A DNA stretch of 64,000 nucleotides, from the NCBI RefSeq assembly GCF_032399705.1, contig NZ_CP135922.1:3906001-3970000 (forward strand). The letters are read 5' to 3'. The DNA is from Paenibacillus sp. BIC5C1 (GTDB taxonomy: Bacteria; Bacillota; Bacilli; Paenibacillales; Paenibacillaceae). The notes below the pieces were generated by a model. That model searched no databases and had not been told where the DNA came from. It worked only from the letters and a program-made list of their open reading frames with translations. Positions 9,172 to 18,324 of this stretch are shown here, piece by piece. Each line of letters begins with the position of its first letter. The stretch's first letter is position 1. The translations under genes and the position numbers were made by a program.

Positions 9172-10608
9172 TTATAAAAGCAACTCTTTGCGAATATTGT
9201 CTAGATCTCTCTTGGACGGGATCGTAGAGATAATAACAACAGGCACGGTCTGTAAGGCAACCGGGATATTACTAATGACAAAATCAATCTGATGCTGCTG
9301 CATCATTTCATCGGAGAGTCCTTTCATTATGGAAGTATTAATGATCAGCTGATCCCCAATTTCCTTCTTGATCAAATCCGCTATGTAATGACGAATTGAG
9401 AATTCTTCTCCAATTACCAAGAAGGCCCTTTTTTGTTTATAACGTAAACTGGAACGAACAATTAAGGTTAACTTGGTTAGATGAAAATTATTGTACATGA
9501 CGGCAGGATAAGCTTTACTCCACGTTTGCATGCAGGTTTGCAGTTCTTGATAGAGCTGCTGGCATTCCTTTTGAACATATGCTGTTAAATTACTTTGTGA
9601 AATTATCATCCATTCAGGAATTGCATTATCGATTAATAATTTGTCAAAGAATGCGTATATCTCCAATATAAATCGTTCTTCCTTCTCCAAGTTGGGGTAT
9701 ACGTTGGCCAGTAGTTCTAGCAGCAGATTACCCATTTGATATTCTTCTTTGTCTTTATGCAACTCGACTTCTTTCATCGGTGTAATTTCCGATCCTTCAT
9801 AGTAGTGATATTGGCTGAGGCTAACCTGGGATTGCATAAAACAAATTTCACTAATGGGAAAATTTATGGAAAACTTCTCTTCTAGACGCTTTACAAGAGA
9901 CTTCACGGGTAAATGAAACATCCCCTTATCCCAGGGGTAAGCACTTTCGTCGATCTTTACGCATTTCCCTTGAGCGACTCTTTCCACAACAATGGCCAAC
10001 AAAAAGGATAATCTCCTTTTGGAATTAATAAAATATACAATGTTTTTCTCATTCTCTATATTCGTGATTAACTGATTGATATAAGCATAATCGACGTTCA
10101 CAAAGGGCCATCCTGTGAATTCATGCGCATCACAATATAACTTCCAATAGAAATATCGAATATTCATTTCATTTCCTTTGATCATGGGGGTTGAATACGT
10201 AATGCGTAACTTATACGCTTTTAGATCATTATTATTTAATTGCACAATCAGTTTCTTCAAAGACGAGGTACTCATAAACATGACCCCGGCAAGCTCCTCC
10301 ACAGACAGTCGGTTCACATTCGTGAACAATACATTCATCAGTCGATAAAAGACGGTTTGTCTGAACATCGAAGAAATCACTTCACTTATCGTCTCACTTC
10401 GTCCATCTCGCTGAAGAACGATTCCCTTTCCTCTAGAAACTTCTATAGTTACGGTAGGAGGTAATTGCTTACTGATTTCCTCAACCATCTTACGTATGGT
10501 TTTATCGGAGATACCTAAACTTTTTTCAACTTCAGCTAAGGTAAACCATCTTTGTTCCGTATCAAGCAGCGTTAATAGTTGACTAGCTAATGTAAATCCC
10601 TTATCCAT
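9172..10608 (-). CDS. Mga/BglG-like helix-turn-helix transcriptional regulator
   Basis: 478 residues. An N-terminal winged HTH (FTLAEVEKSLGISDKTIRKM) is followed by a second HTH (LSVEELAGVMFMSTSSLKKL) of the Mga type (PF05043/PF08280). A long helical central region follows, then a C-terminal part (KRAFLVIGEEFSIRHYI onward) resembling an EIIB-like domain. Such proteins are positive regulators often linked to sugar or PTS status. No PRD histidine pattern is clear. It lies 157 bases upstream of deoD on the same strand and is probably the regulator of nucleoside salvage (inference). The ATG at 10608 fits AGGG spacing better than the GTG at 10617. Confidence 0.75.
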   Translation of the reverse strand: MDKGFTLASQLLTLLDTEQRWFTLAEVEKSLGISDKTIRKMVEEISKQLPPTVTIEVSRGKGIVLQRDGRSETISEVISSMFRQTVFYRLMNVLFTNVNRLSVEELAGVMFMSTSSLKKLIVQLNNNDLKAYKLRITYSTPMIKGNEMNIRYFYWKLYCDAHEFTGWPFVNVDYAYINQLITNIENEKNIVYFINSKRRLSFLLAIVVERVAQGKCVKIDESAYPWDKGMFHLPVKSLVKRLEEKFSINFPISEICFMQSQVSLSQYHYYEGSEITPMKEVELHKDKEEYQMGNLLLELLANVYPNLEKEERFILEIYAFFDKLLIDNAIPEWMIISQSNLTAYVQKECQQLYQELQTCMQTWSKAYPAVMYNNFHLTKLTLIVRSSLRYKQKRAFLVIGEEFSIRHYIADLIKKEIGDQLIINTSIMKGLSDEMMQQHQIDFVISNIPVALQTVPVVIISTIPSKRDLDNIRKELLL

Positions 10609-10660
10609 TTTCCCCACCCTATTTCAATTTAAATTAAATGTCATCGTGTTTTTGGTTAAA

Positions 10661-10698
10661 GAAAAGTCGATTCCCTCATAAGGAAAGAATCGGCTTTT
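10661..10698 (-). terminator. Terminator-like hairpin, T-tracts on both sides
   Basis: Inverted repeat AAAGTCGATTC/GAATCGGCTTTT with a short loop, upstream of the Mga-type regulator. It could back up the 10831-10904 terminator and insulate the regulator. Confidence 0.55.
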
Positions 10699-10830
10699 TA
10701 AAGTGTTTAAATACGATCTATGATGAACCAATGTGAATAAGCTTAAACTATCCCACACGTTAGTTCAATCCATATACATGCTGATCCTTTCGGTCACACC
10801 ATTGATCAGATCTCCCCTTTTTAAACCATA

Positions 10831-10904
10831 AAAAAACCCTCCGCTCAGCAAGATTAAGTCCATCTTAACAGATGTCTTTTTTCTCTTGCCTACGAAAAGG
10901 GTTT
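10831..10904 (-). terminator. Long, nested terminator after the small membrane ORF
   Basis: Outer stem AAACCC/GGGTTT with six or more T on the minus strand, a second paired segment (GGCAAGA/TCTTGCT), and an inner hairpin CATCT-TAAC-AGATG. The inner hairpin on the plus strand is followed by TCTTTTTTC and could terminate in that direction too. It sits 38 bases after the stop of the 54-residue ORF. Confidence 0.65.
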
Positions 10905-10941
10905 AACAGCAATTTATCCTATAATTCCTATACCTTATTAT

Positions 10942-11106
10942 TCATTTTGTGTTGTCTTCATAAAGATTAAGATTTTTTTCAAATTGTTCTTCTAGATGCT
11001 CTGCGTAACTGACAACACGTGGGGACTCCAATAACCTACCTACTACACAATATAAACCGATCAAAATACTTACTGATATAATGATTTCAACAATGAGTGG
11101 CATCAT
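10942..11106 (-). CDS. Small single-pass membrane protein (54 aa), unknown function
   Basis: A short ORF with AAGGAGAGG nine to ten bases before an ATG-ATG start. The protein begins MMPLIVEIIISVSILIGLYC, one clear membrane helix (residues about 3-27), then a charged tail (ESPRVVSYAEHLEEQFEKNL). It is downstream of the sugar acetyltransferase on the same strand, and a terminator follows the stop closely, which supports real expression. No family recognised. Confidence 0.6.
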   Translation of the reverse strand: MMPLIVEIIISVSILIGLYCVVGRLLESPRVVSYAEHLEEQFEKNLNLYEDNTK

Positions 11107-11180
11107 TTCTTCTTATCCTCTCCTTGCCAGGTAAGATCTAGTCGGCCTAAGTTAGAATTGATTATTTGCTTGGTTATCCA

Positions 11181-11810
11181 TTACCATTCGACTTGGTCGA
11201 AACGCATGTTTTTGTAGTAATACTCTCTGTCATGATCGGTGATTTCACGAAGGACCCTGCATGGATTATCCACAGCGATAACATTACTAGGAATATCCTT
11301 GGTCACCACACTTCCTGCACCGATCACACTACCCGCACCAATAGTAACCCCTGGCACAATCACAGCGCAGCTACCAATCCATGCGCCATCCTCGATGACT
11401 ACCGGTAGAGCGAACATTCCACCTTCTTTGCGTTTTTCAGGGTGCACTGGATGATTGGTTACAGCAATCGTCACATTTGGACCAAACATGACATCGTTTC
11501 CAATCGTAACTTTATAGTCATCAACAACAGTTAAATTAAAGTTGATATAGACATTGTTACCTACTGTAGTGTTTGATCCATAAGACATCCGAATAGGAGG
11601 TTCCATCCAAACATTTTCACCAATACTACCGAAAAGTTGTTCCATCAGAGCCTTGCGCATGTCAATATCATCGGGATGTAAGCGATTGATCTCATAACAT
11701 AGTGCCTTTCCTCGTTGACGAGCCCGAGCCAGATCAGAAGCTTCCTGAGGATAATTCGCATCGTGATCAGTAAATAATTGTCGGCTTGCCATTCGTTCTG
11801 TAATATTCAT
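11181..11810 (-). CDS. Sugar O-acetyltransferase (LacA/Maa/NodL family)
   Basis: 209 residues. An N-terminal Mac domain (residues about 1-60) is followed by left-handed beta-helix hexapeptide repeats (VTIGNDVMFGPNVTIAV, GAWIGSCAVIVPGVTIGAGSVIGAGSVVTKDIP). H120 in the TNHPVH motif corresponds to the catalytic His of LacA. It transfers acetyl from acetyl-CoA to a sugar hydroxyl (maltose, galactoside or similar). Start ATG with GAGGGGA upstream. It lies 31 bases after the broken MATE gene, so it was probably co-transcribed with it; export plus acetylation is a known sugar detoxification pairing (inference). Confidence 0.88.
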   Translation of the reverse strand: MNITERMASRQLFTDHDANYPQEASDLARARQRGKALCYEINRLHPDDIDMRKALMEQLFGSIGENVWMEPPIRMSYGSNTTVGNNVYINFNLTVVDDYKVTIGNDVMFGPNVTIAVTNHPVHPEKRKEGGMFALPVVIEDGAWIGSCAVIVPGVTIGAGSVIGAGSVVTKDIPSNVIAVDNPCRVLREITDHDREYYYKNMRFDQVEW

Positions 11811-11841
11811 GCCTTAGTCCCCTCGCATTTAATCTATTTAT

Positions 11842-13197
11842 TTAACCTACTGGTGAAAAAGTCCTTGTAATATTATTCAGCCATTTGTATTGGCGATAAC
11901 GGTAAAATGCCAGTGGCAACTTAATGATCTCATCCAAACTTATGACGATATATAATACCAGGGGAGATACGTGCCAGACAAAAGCACAGAGATAACCAAG
12001 CGGTAATATAATACCCCACATTACGATCGAATCACACCAAAAGCCAAACTTAGAGTCACCGCCCGCAGTGAATATTCCTGAGATATTGGTTGCATTAATG
12101 GATTTAGCAATACAATAAAATGCACTAATATATAACATTCCATCCAAGTAATTTTGAGATATGGCATTTAGATTTACTACAGAGAAAACAAGCGGTTTTA
12201 TCAGGATAATTGTACATCCTGCTATTATTCCAAATAGTAAAGCATAAAGATTCATTCTGCTTCCCACCTGTTTTGCTTTGTCGATCTACCCTTTACCTAG
12301 ATATTTCCCAACCAATATTGATCCTCCACTAGCAATACCTCCACACAGGACAATGGTTAAATTCTTAACCACGGATGCAACAGAATTCGCTGCAACCATA
12401 TCAGCACTTACATGTCCAATAATTGCGGCAGTCGCAGTTAGTGCCCCTCCCCATACAATATAATTGCCTTGTACAGGCATGGTGTATTTCAGGAAATCCT
12501 TTAAGAGATTGCGCTGAATACCATCCCATATGGGAAAACGAAAACGAATCGACCCTCTCGTCGCAGAATAAATAACACAGCAGCCCAACTCCATAAACCG
12601 AGCAAGAACTGTAGCGAGAGCTACCGCCATGATTGCCATTTCAGGTCTGTCCGGGAAAAGGACAAAGATGCATAACGCATTAAACAAAATGTTTAAAATT
12701 AAACATAGTGAACTAATCCAAGCGCTTAGTTTTGCATTTTCCATACTTCTAATCACGCTGAGATACATTTGAGAAATACCCATTGCAAGATAAGAAAACG
12801 AATTCATCTTTAGAAATATTGAACCATAACGAATTAATTCACTATCATTTGTAAAAAAACGCATTAACGTTTCTGGGTATAAAAAAGATACTAAAAAAAA
12901 CAAAATAGAGATACTAATTGAGAACAAGCAGGCCGTGCTGAGAATACGCTGTATGGTTTGTACATCTTTCTTCCCCCAATATTGTGCAGTCAAAATCCCT
13001 GCTCCCGTAGCCATTCCCATGTAAAACAATGTTAATGCAAAAGTGATTTGTCCCGCTAGTGATACGGCCGACATTGTAGATTGGCTTATCATTCCCAACA
13101 TAACTACATCAGCTGATATGACCGTGGCTGAGATTAGATTTTGTAATGCAATGGGAATGACAAGCGTGATTAATTCCTTGTTAAAATCTCGCGTCAT
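11842..13197 (-). pseudogene. MATE-family efflux transporter interrupted by an in-frame TAG
   Basis: The frame from 13197 gives 303 residues of a MATE transporter (MTRDFNKELITLVIPIALQN, multiple helices) ending VGKYLGKG and then TAG at 12286-12288. The very same frame continues IDKAKQVGSRMNLYALLFG and runs 141+ residues to 11842, giving the missing last helices. Restoring one sense codon (GAG or CAG) yields about 450 residues, the normal MATE length. Thus a single point mutation, not a frameshift, breaks the gene. Two separate half-proteins or TAG readthrough cannot be excluded. No good Shine-Dalgarno is seen at 13197. Confidence 0.8.
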
Positions 13198-13286
13198 AGG
13201 AGTAGTTAACTGTATGCGCTTTTTCTTTTTAACTTACATCCACTCCTCTCTGTTGCCATCCATATTATCAAGATAGGATAAATTTA

Positions 13287-13315
13287 TTGTCCTTTCCACA
13301 AATATTGGCTATACT
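13287..13315 (+). promoter_or_regulatory. Sigma-A-type promoter for AraC regulator
   Basis: TTGTCC, a 17-bp spacer and TATACT, ending 39 bases before the ATG of the AraC-family gene. Confidence 0.5.
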
Positions 13316-13354
13316 TTTATCAAAATCGTATATTTATCGGAGGCACTTTGTTTA

Positions 13355-14242
13355 ATGGAAAATTTAGAGGTATTTTCTGATTTATCGGAACGATTGAATT
13401 ATAATTTACCTGATCTACCCTTGTATGTCCGAAAGGGAAGCTTGAATCAATTTGATAATTTTGCAGCTGCCGCCCATTGGCATTCGGATGTAGAGTTCAT
13501 TTATATTCTGGAAGGCTCGATGGAGTATTCTGTTAACGGACAGATCGTTAGTATAGAACAAGGAAATGGGATTTTTGTGAATAGCCATCGTTTGCATTTT
13601 GGTTTTTCTCACACTCATTGTAATTGTTCATTTATTGTTGTAGTGATCCATCCCTCTCTCATCGGGGAAGGTTCGTTCATACGAGATTACTGGGAAGAAA
13701 AGTTTGGTCCAAACATGGATGATTTTGTATTACTAGCAGAGCAGATCTCCTGGCAGCACGAGATATTGTTAACCATTCAATCGATCTATGCTGAAATGCA
13801 CAATAACTTTGCTCCAAATCCGTTCCGCTTAACTTCAGAGGCTCTATCTTTATGCGCTGGTATTGGGGATCACTTGCAACCGAAGGTGGGAGATATCGAC
13901 GATGTGCAATTATGGACGAATATTCAGAAAATGACTCGATTCATTCATCAAAACTACGAGCAAAAAATAACTCTTGAAGACATTGCATCCTCAGGAGCCG
14001 TTTGTCGAAGCCGCTGCTGTACTTTATTTCATAAATACGTGGGTCAAACTCCCAACAATTATCTAACTCGATACCGCCTTCATAAAAGTTGTGAGATGTT
14101 GAGAGAAACCAAAAGATCTGTAAGTGAAATCGCACTTGCCTGCGGCTTTCAAAGTGTGAGCTACTTCTCCTCCCTTTTTCGCAAGCACATAGGACTAGTT
14201 CCGCTAGCATATCGAAAAAGCGGCATAAATGGATACAAGTAA
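13355..14242 (+). CDS. AraC-family transcriptional regulator with cupin sensor
   Basis: 295 residues. An N-terminal cupin-like sensing domain (AAHWHSDVEFIYILEGSMEY, residues about 39-58, with the HWH metal/ligand motif) is joined to two C-terminal HTH units (ITLEDIASSGAVCRSRCCTLF and VSEIALACGFQSVSYFSSLF). It should bind DNA in response to a small, often sugar-related, ligand. It is divergent from the MATE/acetyltransferase genes, the likely targets (inference). Start ATG at 13355 has GGAGG ten bases upstream. Its 3' end overlaps the remnant on the other strand. Confidence 0.85.
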   Translation: MENLEVFSDLSERLNYNLPDLPLYVRKGSLNQFDNFAAAAHWHSDVEFIYILEGSMEYSVNGQIVSIEQGNGIFVNSHRLHFGFSHTHCNCSFIVVVIHPSLIGEGSFIRDYWEEKFGPNMDDFVLLAEQISWQHEILLTIQSIYAEMHNNFAPNPFRLTSEALSLCAGIGDHLQPKVGDIDDVQLWTNIQKMTRFIHQNYEQKITLEDIASSGAVCRSRCCTLFHKYVGQTPNNYLTRYRLHKSCEMLRETKRSVSEIALACGFQSVSYFSSLFRKHIGLVPLAYRKSGINGYK

Positions 14243-14739
14243 ATAGACAATAATAATGACAAGAAGCAACCGATTCATCTCCATAACAGGCTCCACTAGG
14301 GCATCCATCGGAGTCAGACTGATAATCGTCCAGGGGAGGCTGTCCATCCGGACGAAAGTGATCAAATGCTCTTGATCATAAATCGACAATTTCTCAACGC
14401 CTTCGTTATACAGATTGCGCTTGGCTAGCAGTTGTGGAGAAGGTAAAACATCACCAGTCCATTCGTTCCCGACCGAATCAAAAAGAATAGCCCCTTTTTC
14501 ATCAATGATCAGAAATTTTTGCCTTTGCAGTCGTTTGGTAGGTGAAAAGAATCGGCTTAGGTGATTGTCATCCAGATCCGTTATCACAATGCCGCGGGGT
14601 GTCCTACTGTGCAGACTTGTGAACGTCTTGATATAAGACAACAGCGGGCCCCGATTCGTACCATCACTTCCTGATTGACGGCAGGGCGGAATTCGCCTTT
14701 ATACCGCTTAAATACATGATCAAAAGTAATGCCTCCCAC
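14204..14739 (-). pseudogene. Composite remnant: ABC ATPase start joined to sensor-kinase cache fragment
   Basis: From a GTG at 14739 with AGAGGTGA upstream, about 22 codons read VGGITFDHVFKRYKGEFRPA, resembling the first residues of a UgpC/MsmK-type ABC ATPase; the similarity then stops before Walker A. In another frame, from about 14665 on, the sequence reads GTNRGPLLSYIKTF and continues as the extracellular cache part of a YesM-type sensor kinase. It ends in one membrane helix (LLLVIIIVYLLVSIYAAF) at 14204, with no HAMP or kinase domain. Two gene ends appear fused by deletion. The ATPase identification rests on a short match only. Confidence 0.5.
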
Positions 14740-14880
14740 CTATTCTCACCTCTCCCTTACTCAACTTCCGTTTGTATTTTTAATGGTAGCGCAAACATTT
14801 CCAGTAAAAAATGAGATAAAATTAATCTTTGTAGTTCATTCTTAATCTGTATTTCAAAACAGTAACTAAAGCTAACAAAA

Positions 14881-14922
14881 GCCCGTGTATGGAACCACTG
14901 ATCATGGCTCTATACACGGGCT
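14881..14922 (-). terminator. Terminator of the nitroreductase gene
   Basis: GCCCGTGTAT/ATACACGGGC stem with an imperfectly paired inner part, followed on the minus strand by TTTTG. It lies 86 bases past the nitroreductase stop. Confidence 0.75.
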
Positions 14923-15007
14923 TAGTTAAAAGATTGAGATTAGTCTTCAAAATATTTAGCTATCTAGACAATACGCACCTGTCTGCATGATGAGAATATA
15001 TAGGACT

Positions 15008-15697
15008 TCAACGCTCACACGTTATTTCATCGAGATCTTCCTTAGGCATTTCGTTAAAAAAAGCTACATCATCGACTGCCAACCTTACCGTCGGATGACC
15101 CGGCTTGGCCGCCTTGCCGATGGCAATCAGCATAATCGGAACGTAGCGTTCGGATATACGAAAAGCTTCCATGAACTTTTGTTTATCGTAGCCGCCCATC
15201 GATACTGTGTCGTAGCCTTTAGCCCGGGCGACAAGCATGAGTTGCATCGATACTAGCCCGCCGTCGGTATACACTTTTTCGCGGATGGCCTCGGGCGGCA
15301 GGCTCGAATACATCCCGGTATAGCGTTCCACGAACGATTTAGCCGTCTTTGCAGGCATGTAACCCGCATCGACCGTCATTCCGTATATTTTTTCGGCCAA
15401 TTTATAACATTCTAAATCTCCAAGTACCGCAATAACAGCCGAAGCCTCAACCACTTGCTGTTGATTGAATGCAATCGGAAGTAGTTTCTGCTTAAGCTCC
15501 GGCGAGTCGATTACGAGAAAACGCGACGGCTGCAGGTTAGCAGCTGAAGGAGCCAGCGTAGCTTGCCGCAATACTTCAGTCAATTCCTCCCTCGAAATCC
15601 TGATCTCTGGATCATAACTACGAACCGACCGACGTTCTCCAATAACATCAAAAAAAAGTTGTTGTTCCATCGTTAGTGATGGTTGTGAAACTGACAT
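15008..15697 (-). CDS. Nitroreductase-family FMN oxidoreductase
   Basis: 229 residues of the FMN-dependent nitroreductase fold: RRSVRSY (residues 22-28, FMN phosphate binding), APSAANLQPSRFLVI, and GGLVSMQLMLVARAKGYDTV leading to SMGGYD. Members reduce nitroaromatics, quinones or flavins with NAD(P)H; the natural substrate is unknown. Start ATG has AAGGAGGAG upstream. It is divergent from a TetR-family gene that probably represses it. The intergenic region holds a TetR-like palindrome. Confidence 0.87.
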   Translation of the reverse strand: MSVSQPSLTMEQQLFFDVIGERRSVRSYDPEIRISREELTEVLRQATLAPSAANLQPSRFLVIDSPELKQKLLPIAFNQQQVVEASAVIAVLGDLECYKLAEKIYGMTVDAGYMPAKTAKSFVERYTGMYSSLPPEAIREKVYTDGGLVSMQLMLVARAKGYDTVSMGGYDKQKFMEAFRISERYVPIMLIAIGKAAKPGHPTVRLAVDDVAFFNEMPKEDLDEITCER

Positions 15698-15767
15698 GTT
15701 CTCTCCTCCTTTTGAAAAATGCAGTGTTCTGCTATGGTTTCAATACAACATAAGTAGGGTAGTTTGA

Positions 15768-15781
15768 ACAACACATGTTGT
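15768..15781. promoter_or_regulatory. Candidate TetR operator palindrome
   Basis: ACAAC-ACAT-GTTGT inverted repeat in the nitroreductase/TetR divergent region, next to a TATAAT box (15792-15797). A related half, ATACAACATAAG, lies about 25 bases away. Confidence 0.4.
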
Positions 15782-15891
15782 ATTTGTATGTTATAATACC
15801 AACCGAATGGTGCGCAATCATCAATAACCGTAAACCGTTGGATAGACAACATCACTTCTATAATGTCGTTTTATGAGGGGAGATTTTAACG

Positions 15892-16488
15892 ATGACAATT
15901 CAAAAGAATGACGCGGATCCTCGTGTGATACGTACACGGCGACTGCTTCAAGACGCTTTTGCTTCATTAATTCAAGAAAAAGATTTTGAATCGATAACTG
16001 TCAAGGATATTGCAGAGCGGGCTACTGTGAACAGAGCGACTTTTTATGCGCACTTTGTAGATAAATTCGAAATTCTTGAGGCCAAACTAATGGAATCATT
16101 TATGAGAATCATAAATAATAGAATAAACGGTCACGAAGTGTTAAATGAACAAACCATTCAGAGTATTTTTCTGGGTGTGTGCGATTTTCACGAGGGTTTA
16201 AGCACGATGTGCAAAAGAAGGTATACAGCACTTGGAGCAGTATTCGAACTTCAGATCAAGGAAAAAATTCAATCGATACTTCTCTCCTTTATAGACAAAG
16301 ACAAGATGCCATCGAGTCCAAATGCAAACTTACTTATAAATACAGCTTCTATCATGTTAAGCTGGGGGATGTATGGTGCGGCTTACGTTTGGAACAATGA
16401 GGGGCGTCCATCAAGTGCGGAATCGTTCGTTAAACAGACGATGCCCTTAATAATGAACGGAGCCAAGGAAATAAAATCGCTAATTTAG
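15892..16488 (+). CDS. TetR/AcrR-family transcriptional regulator
   Basis: 198 residues. The N-terminal TetR HTH is clear (RRLLQDAFASLIQEKDFESI, then VKDIAERATVNRATFYAHF, residues about 36-55). The C-terminal helical ligand domain is of the TetR_C type. Start ATG has GAGGGGA upstream. It is divergent from the nitroreductase gene, the probable target, giving a local inducible response to a redox-active or nitro compound (inference). Confidence 0.88.
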   Translation: MTIQKNDADPRVIRTRRLLQDAFASLIQEKDFESITVKDIAERATVNRATFYAHFVDKFEILEAKLMESFMRIINNRINGHEVLNEQTIQSIFLGVCDFHEGLSTMCKRRYTALGAVFELQIKEKIQSILLSFIDKDKMPSSPNANLLINTASIMLSWGMYGAAYVWNNEGRPSSAESFVKQTMPLIMNGAKEIKSLI

Positions 16489-16592
16489 CGGCTTTCAAGA
16501 GAACCCTATTTTTGCCTCATGACATAACGGATATTAACAGTATAAAAATTCTTTTAGATTCATTGTTCCACTCATCTTTTATCTTTTTTCCA

Positions 16593-17333
16593 TTATGATC
16601 GTATCTGTTCTAGGGTTACCGAAACCTTCTCATCACCTTTTTTATTAATTAAAGCAACTTCAAAATCAGATAACCATTTAAGTTCACCCAGATGTCTAGC
16701 ATAGGCGAATTCATCTGGTAGTTCTGATATGACATTTTCTAAAAGTATCTGGGTACCATCTGGATGCTCAATAGATATAAATATATCCAAACTTTCTACT
16801 GTATGGTGACATATCACTTTAGCATTATACAACTTGTTTGGACTCTTTATGGTTTTTTTCCAAATCCATTCATTTACATAACCTAACTGCTCTATTTGCA
16901 AAGCGATCTCTCTAAATGGCTTAACGTCCCAATTATTATATATTGTAAGCTTTTCTATCCCGTCCATCAGTAGTCGAAGCGTTGCCTTTTTTTTCTCCAA
17001 CTCACTCTTTACACCAAAGTCATTTAAACTAAATTGGATCGGCACTGAACACACACCTGAATCGTTAACAATCCTTTTGTCCGAAATGTTATCTACACAT
17101 TCGATTAGGACTTTCCAACAATCTTTCGTTTTATATTTCCCAAACAAACGTTCATACATCGCTGTAATACAGCGAGTTTCTAATCTAAATGAACGTCTTT
17201 TCCATTTCCAATTCAATTCATAATCTAATTTTATTGCTTCTTTGTACTCGCATTTTTGATTTTTTATTATTAAATTCACACTATCTTGATCTACAATATA
17301 TGGTAAATCTAAATTAAACTCTTTTAGTAGCAT
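16593..17333 (-). CDS. Hypothetical protein, 246 aa
   Basis: Good Shine-Dalgarno (AAGGAGAG, seven bases before ATG). The protein is soluble and rich in Lys, Glu, Trp and Ile, with no signal peptide or membrane helix. The C-terminal third (LDIFISIEHPDGTQILLENV, then FEVALINKKGDEKVSVTLEQ) looks like a small beta-rich domain. No family recognised. The base composition looks more A+T-rich than the flanking genes, which hints at acquisition. It is an isolated gene between TetR and LysR units; function cannot be inferred. Confidence 0.7.
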   Translation of the reverse strand: MLLKEFNLDLPYIVDQDSVNLIIKNQKCEYKEAIKLDYELNWKWKRRSFRLETRCITAMYERLFGKYKTKDCWKVLIECVDNISDKRIVNDSGVCSVPIQFSLNDFGVKSELEKKKATLRLLMDGIEKLTIYNNWDVKPFREIALQIEQLGYVNEWIWKKTIKSPNKLYNAKVICHHTVESLDIFISIEHPDGTQILLENVISELPDEFAYARHLGELKWLSDFEVALINKKGDEKVSVTLEQIRS

Positions 17334-17386
17334 TTGATTCTCTCCTTAGATTCCTTTCATGGGCGTTTCGTTTGGTGTTCACCCTT

Positions 17387-18292
17387 TTATGAGCCAAATT
17401 CATCTTCCGTTTTTAACTCACTCTTTGCAGTACCGATGAAGGCAGACATTGATGGAGAAATCCATTTCTCACGGTGCCAGAGCATCTGTGCGGAAAAAGA
17501 TACCTCCGATAAATCCCATGGTAAATCAACTAATCTACCCTCTCTTAATTCTTCCTTCAAAGCCATCTCAGGTAACAGTGCAACACCAAGACCAGCCACA
17601 GCACATTGTTTAATTGCTTCTACACTATGAAACTCCAGTTCGGTCAAAGCATCGGCTCCTTTTTTCAATAAGGACTGATTAAATGAAGTGCGATAAGAAC
17701 AGTTTTTTTCAGTCAACAAAAAATGCTGTTTGTGAAAGTCATCAATGATCAATGAAGAGCGAGTTGCTAACAGATGATCTGGAGAAACCACCATTTTAAA
17801 ATACTCCTCTTTCAAAAATTCTGAATGCAGGTCTTTGGCTGCAACGAATTCATCCAATACAAATATCACATCTACAAGCCCTTCTCTTAGGCTATTTCTA
17901 AGCTCTTGTCCGGACAAGGGACGAAACAAAAGATGAACGTCTGGAAAGTCTTCGCGGAAACGTTTAAACAAAGCAGGAAGAAAGTATGCACAAAGGACTT
18001 CGTCTGCCCCGATAGTAACGGTTCCTGTCGTTCCACCATGCTGACTCGATACACACTTGGCCTCTTCTACATCGTTCAAAATTTTAGTAGCATAAGGCAA
18101 GAATTGTTGGCCAGCATCCGTTAACATGACATTTTTCCCTAATCGATCCAGCAATTTCACGCCCAATTCTTCTTCCAGTGATTTGATCTGCATGGTTATG
18201 GTAGATGGTACGTAGCTCAATAGTTCAGCAGTCCGAGCAAAGCTGCGTGTAGAAGCCAAAGTCCAAAAGGTTTTTAGTTGACGTATTTCCAT
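17387..18292 (-). CDS. LysR-family transcriptional regulator
   Basis: 301 residues from the chosen start. The N-terminal winged HTH is typical of LysR (MEIRQLKTFWTLASTRSFAR, residues 1-20, through LEEELGVKLLDR). The C-terminal two-lobed periplasmic-binding-like effector domain follows (GTVTIGADEVLCAYFLPALF onward). The start at 18292 fits the family; an upstream extension to 18367 would add 25 residues without family sequence. It is divergent from and 32 bases from the MetX-like gene, the classic LysR target arrangement. Confidence 0.88.
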   Translation of the reverse strand: MEIRQLKTFWTLASTRSFARTAELLSYVPSTITMQIKSLEEELGVKLLDRLGKNVMLTDAGQQFLPYATKILNDVEEAKCVSSQHGGTTGTVTIGADEVLCAYFLPALFKRFREDFPDVHLLFRPLSGQELRNSLREGLVDVIFVLDEFVAAKDLHSEFLKEEYFKMVVSPDHLLATRSSLIIDDFHKQHFLLTEKNCSYRTSFNQSLLKKGADALTELEFHSVEAIKQCAVAGLGVALLPEMALKEELREGRLVDLPWDLSEVSFSAQMLWHREKWISPSMSAFIGTAKSELKTEDEFGS

Positions 18293-18324
18293 AATCGAAC
18301 ACCTTCTTTGTTCAAAAAAATTGA

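Noticed and set aside
10831..10904. Possible insertion-sequence end because of AAACCC..GGGTTT inverted repeats
   Set aside because: No transposase or target duplication nearby; the T-run and position after a gene fit a terminator.
14760..14880. TGGTAGCGCAAACA considered as a cre site
   Set aside because: Three or more mismatches to the cre consensus, and the gene it would control is a remnant.
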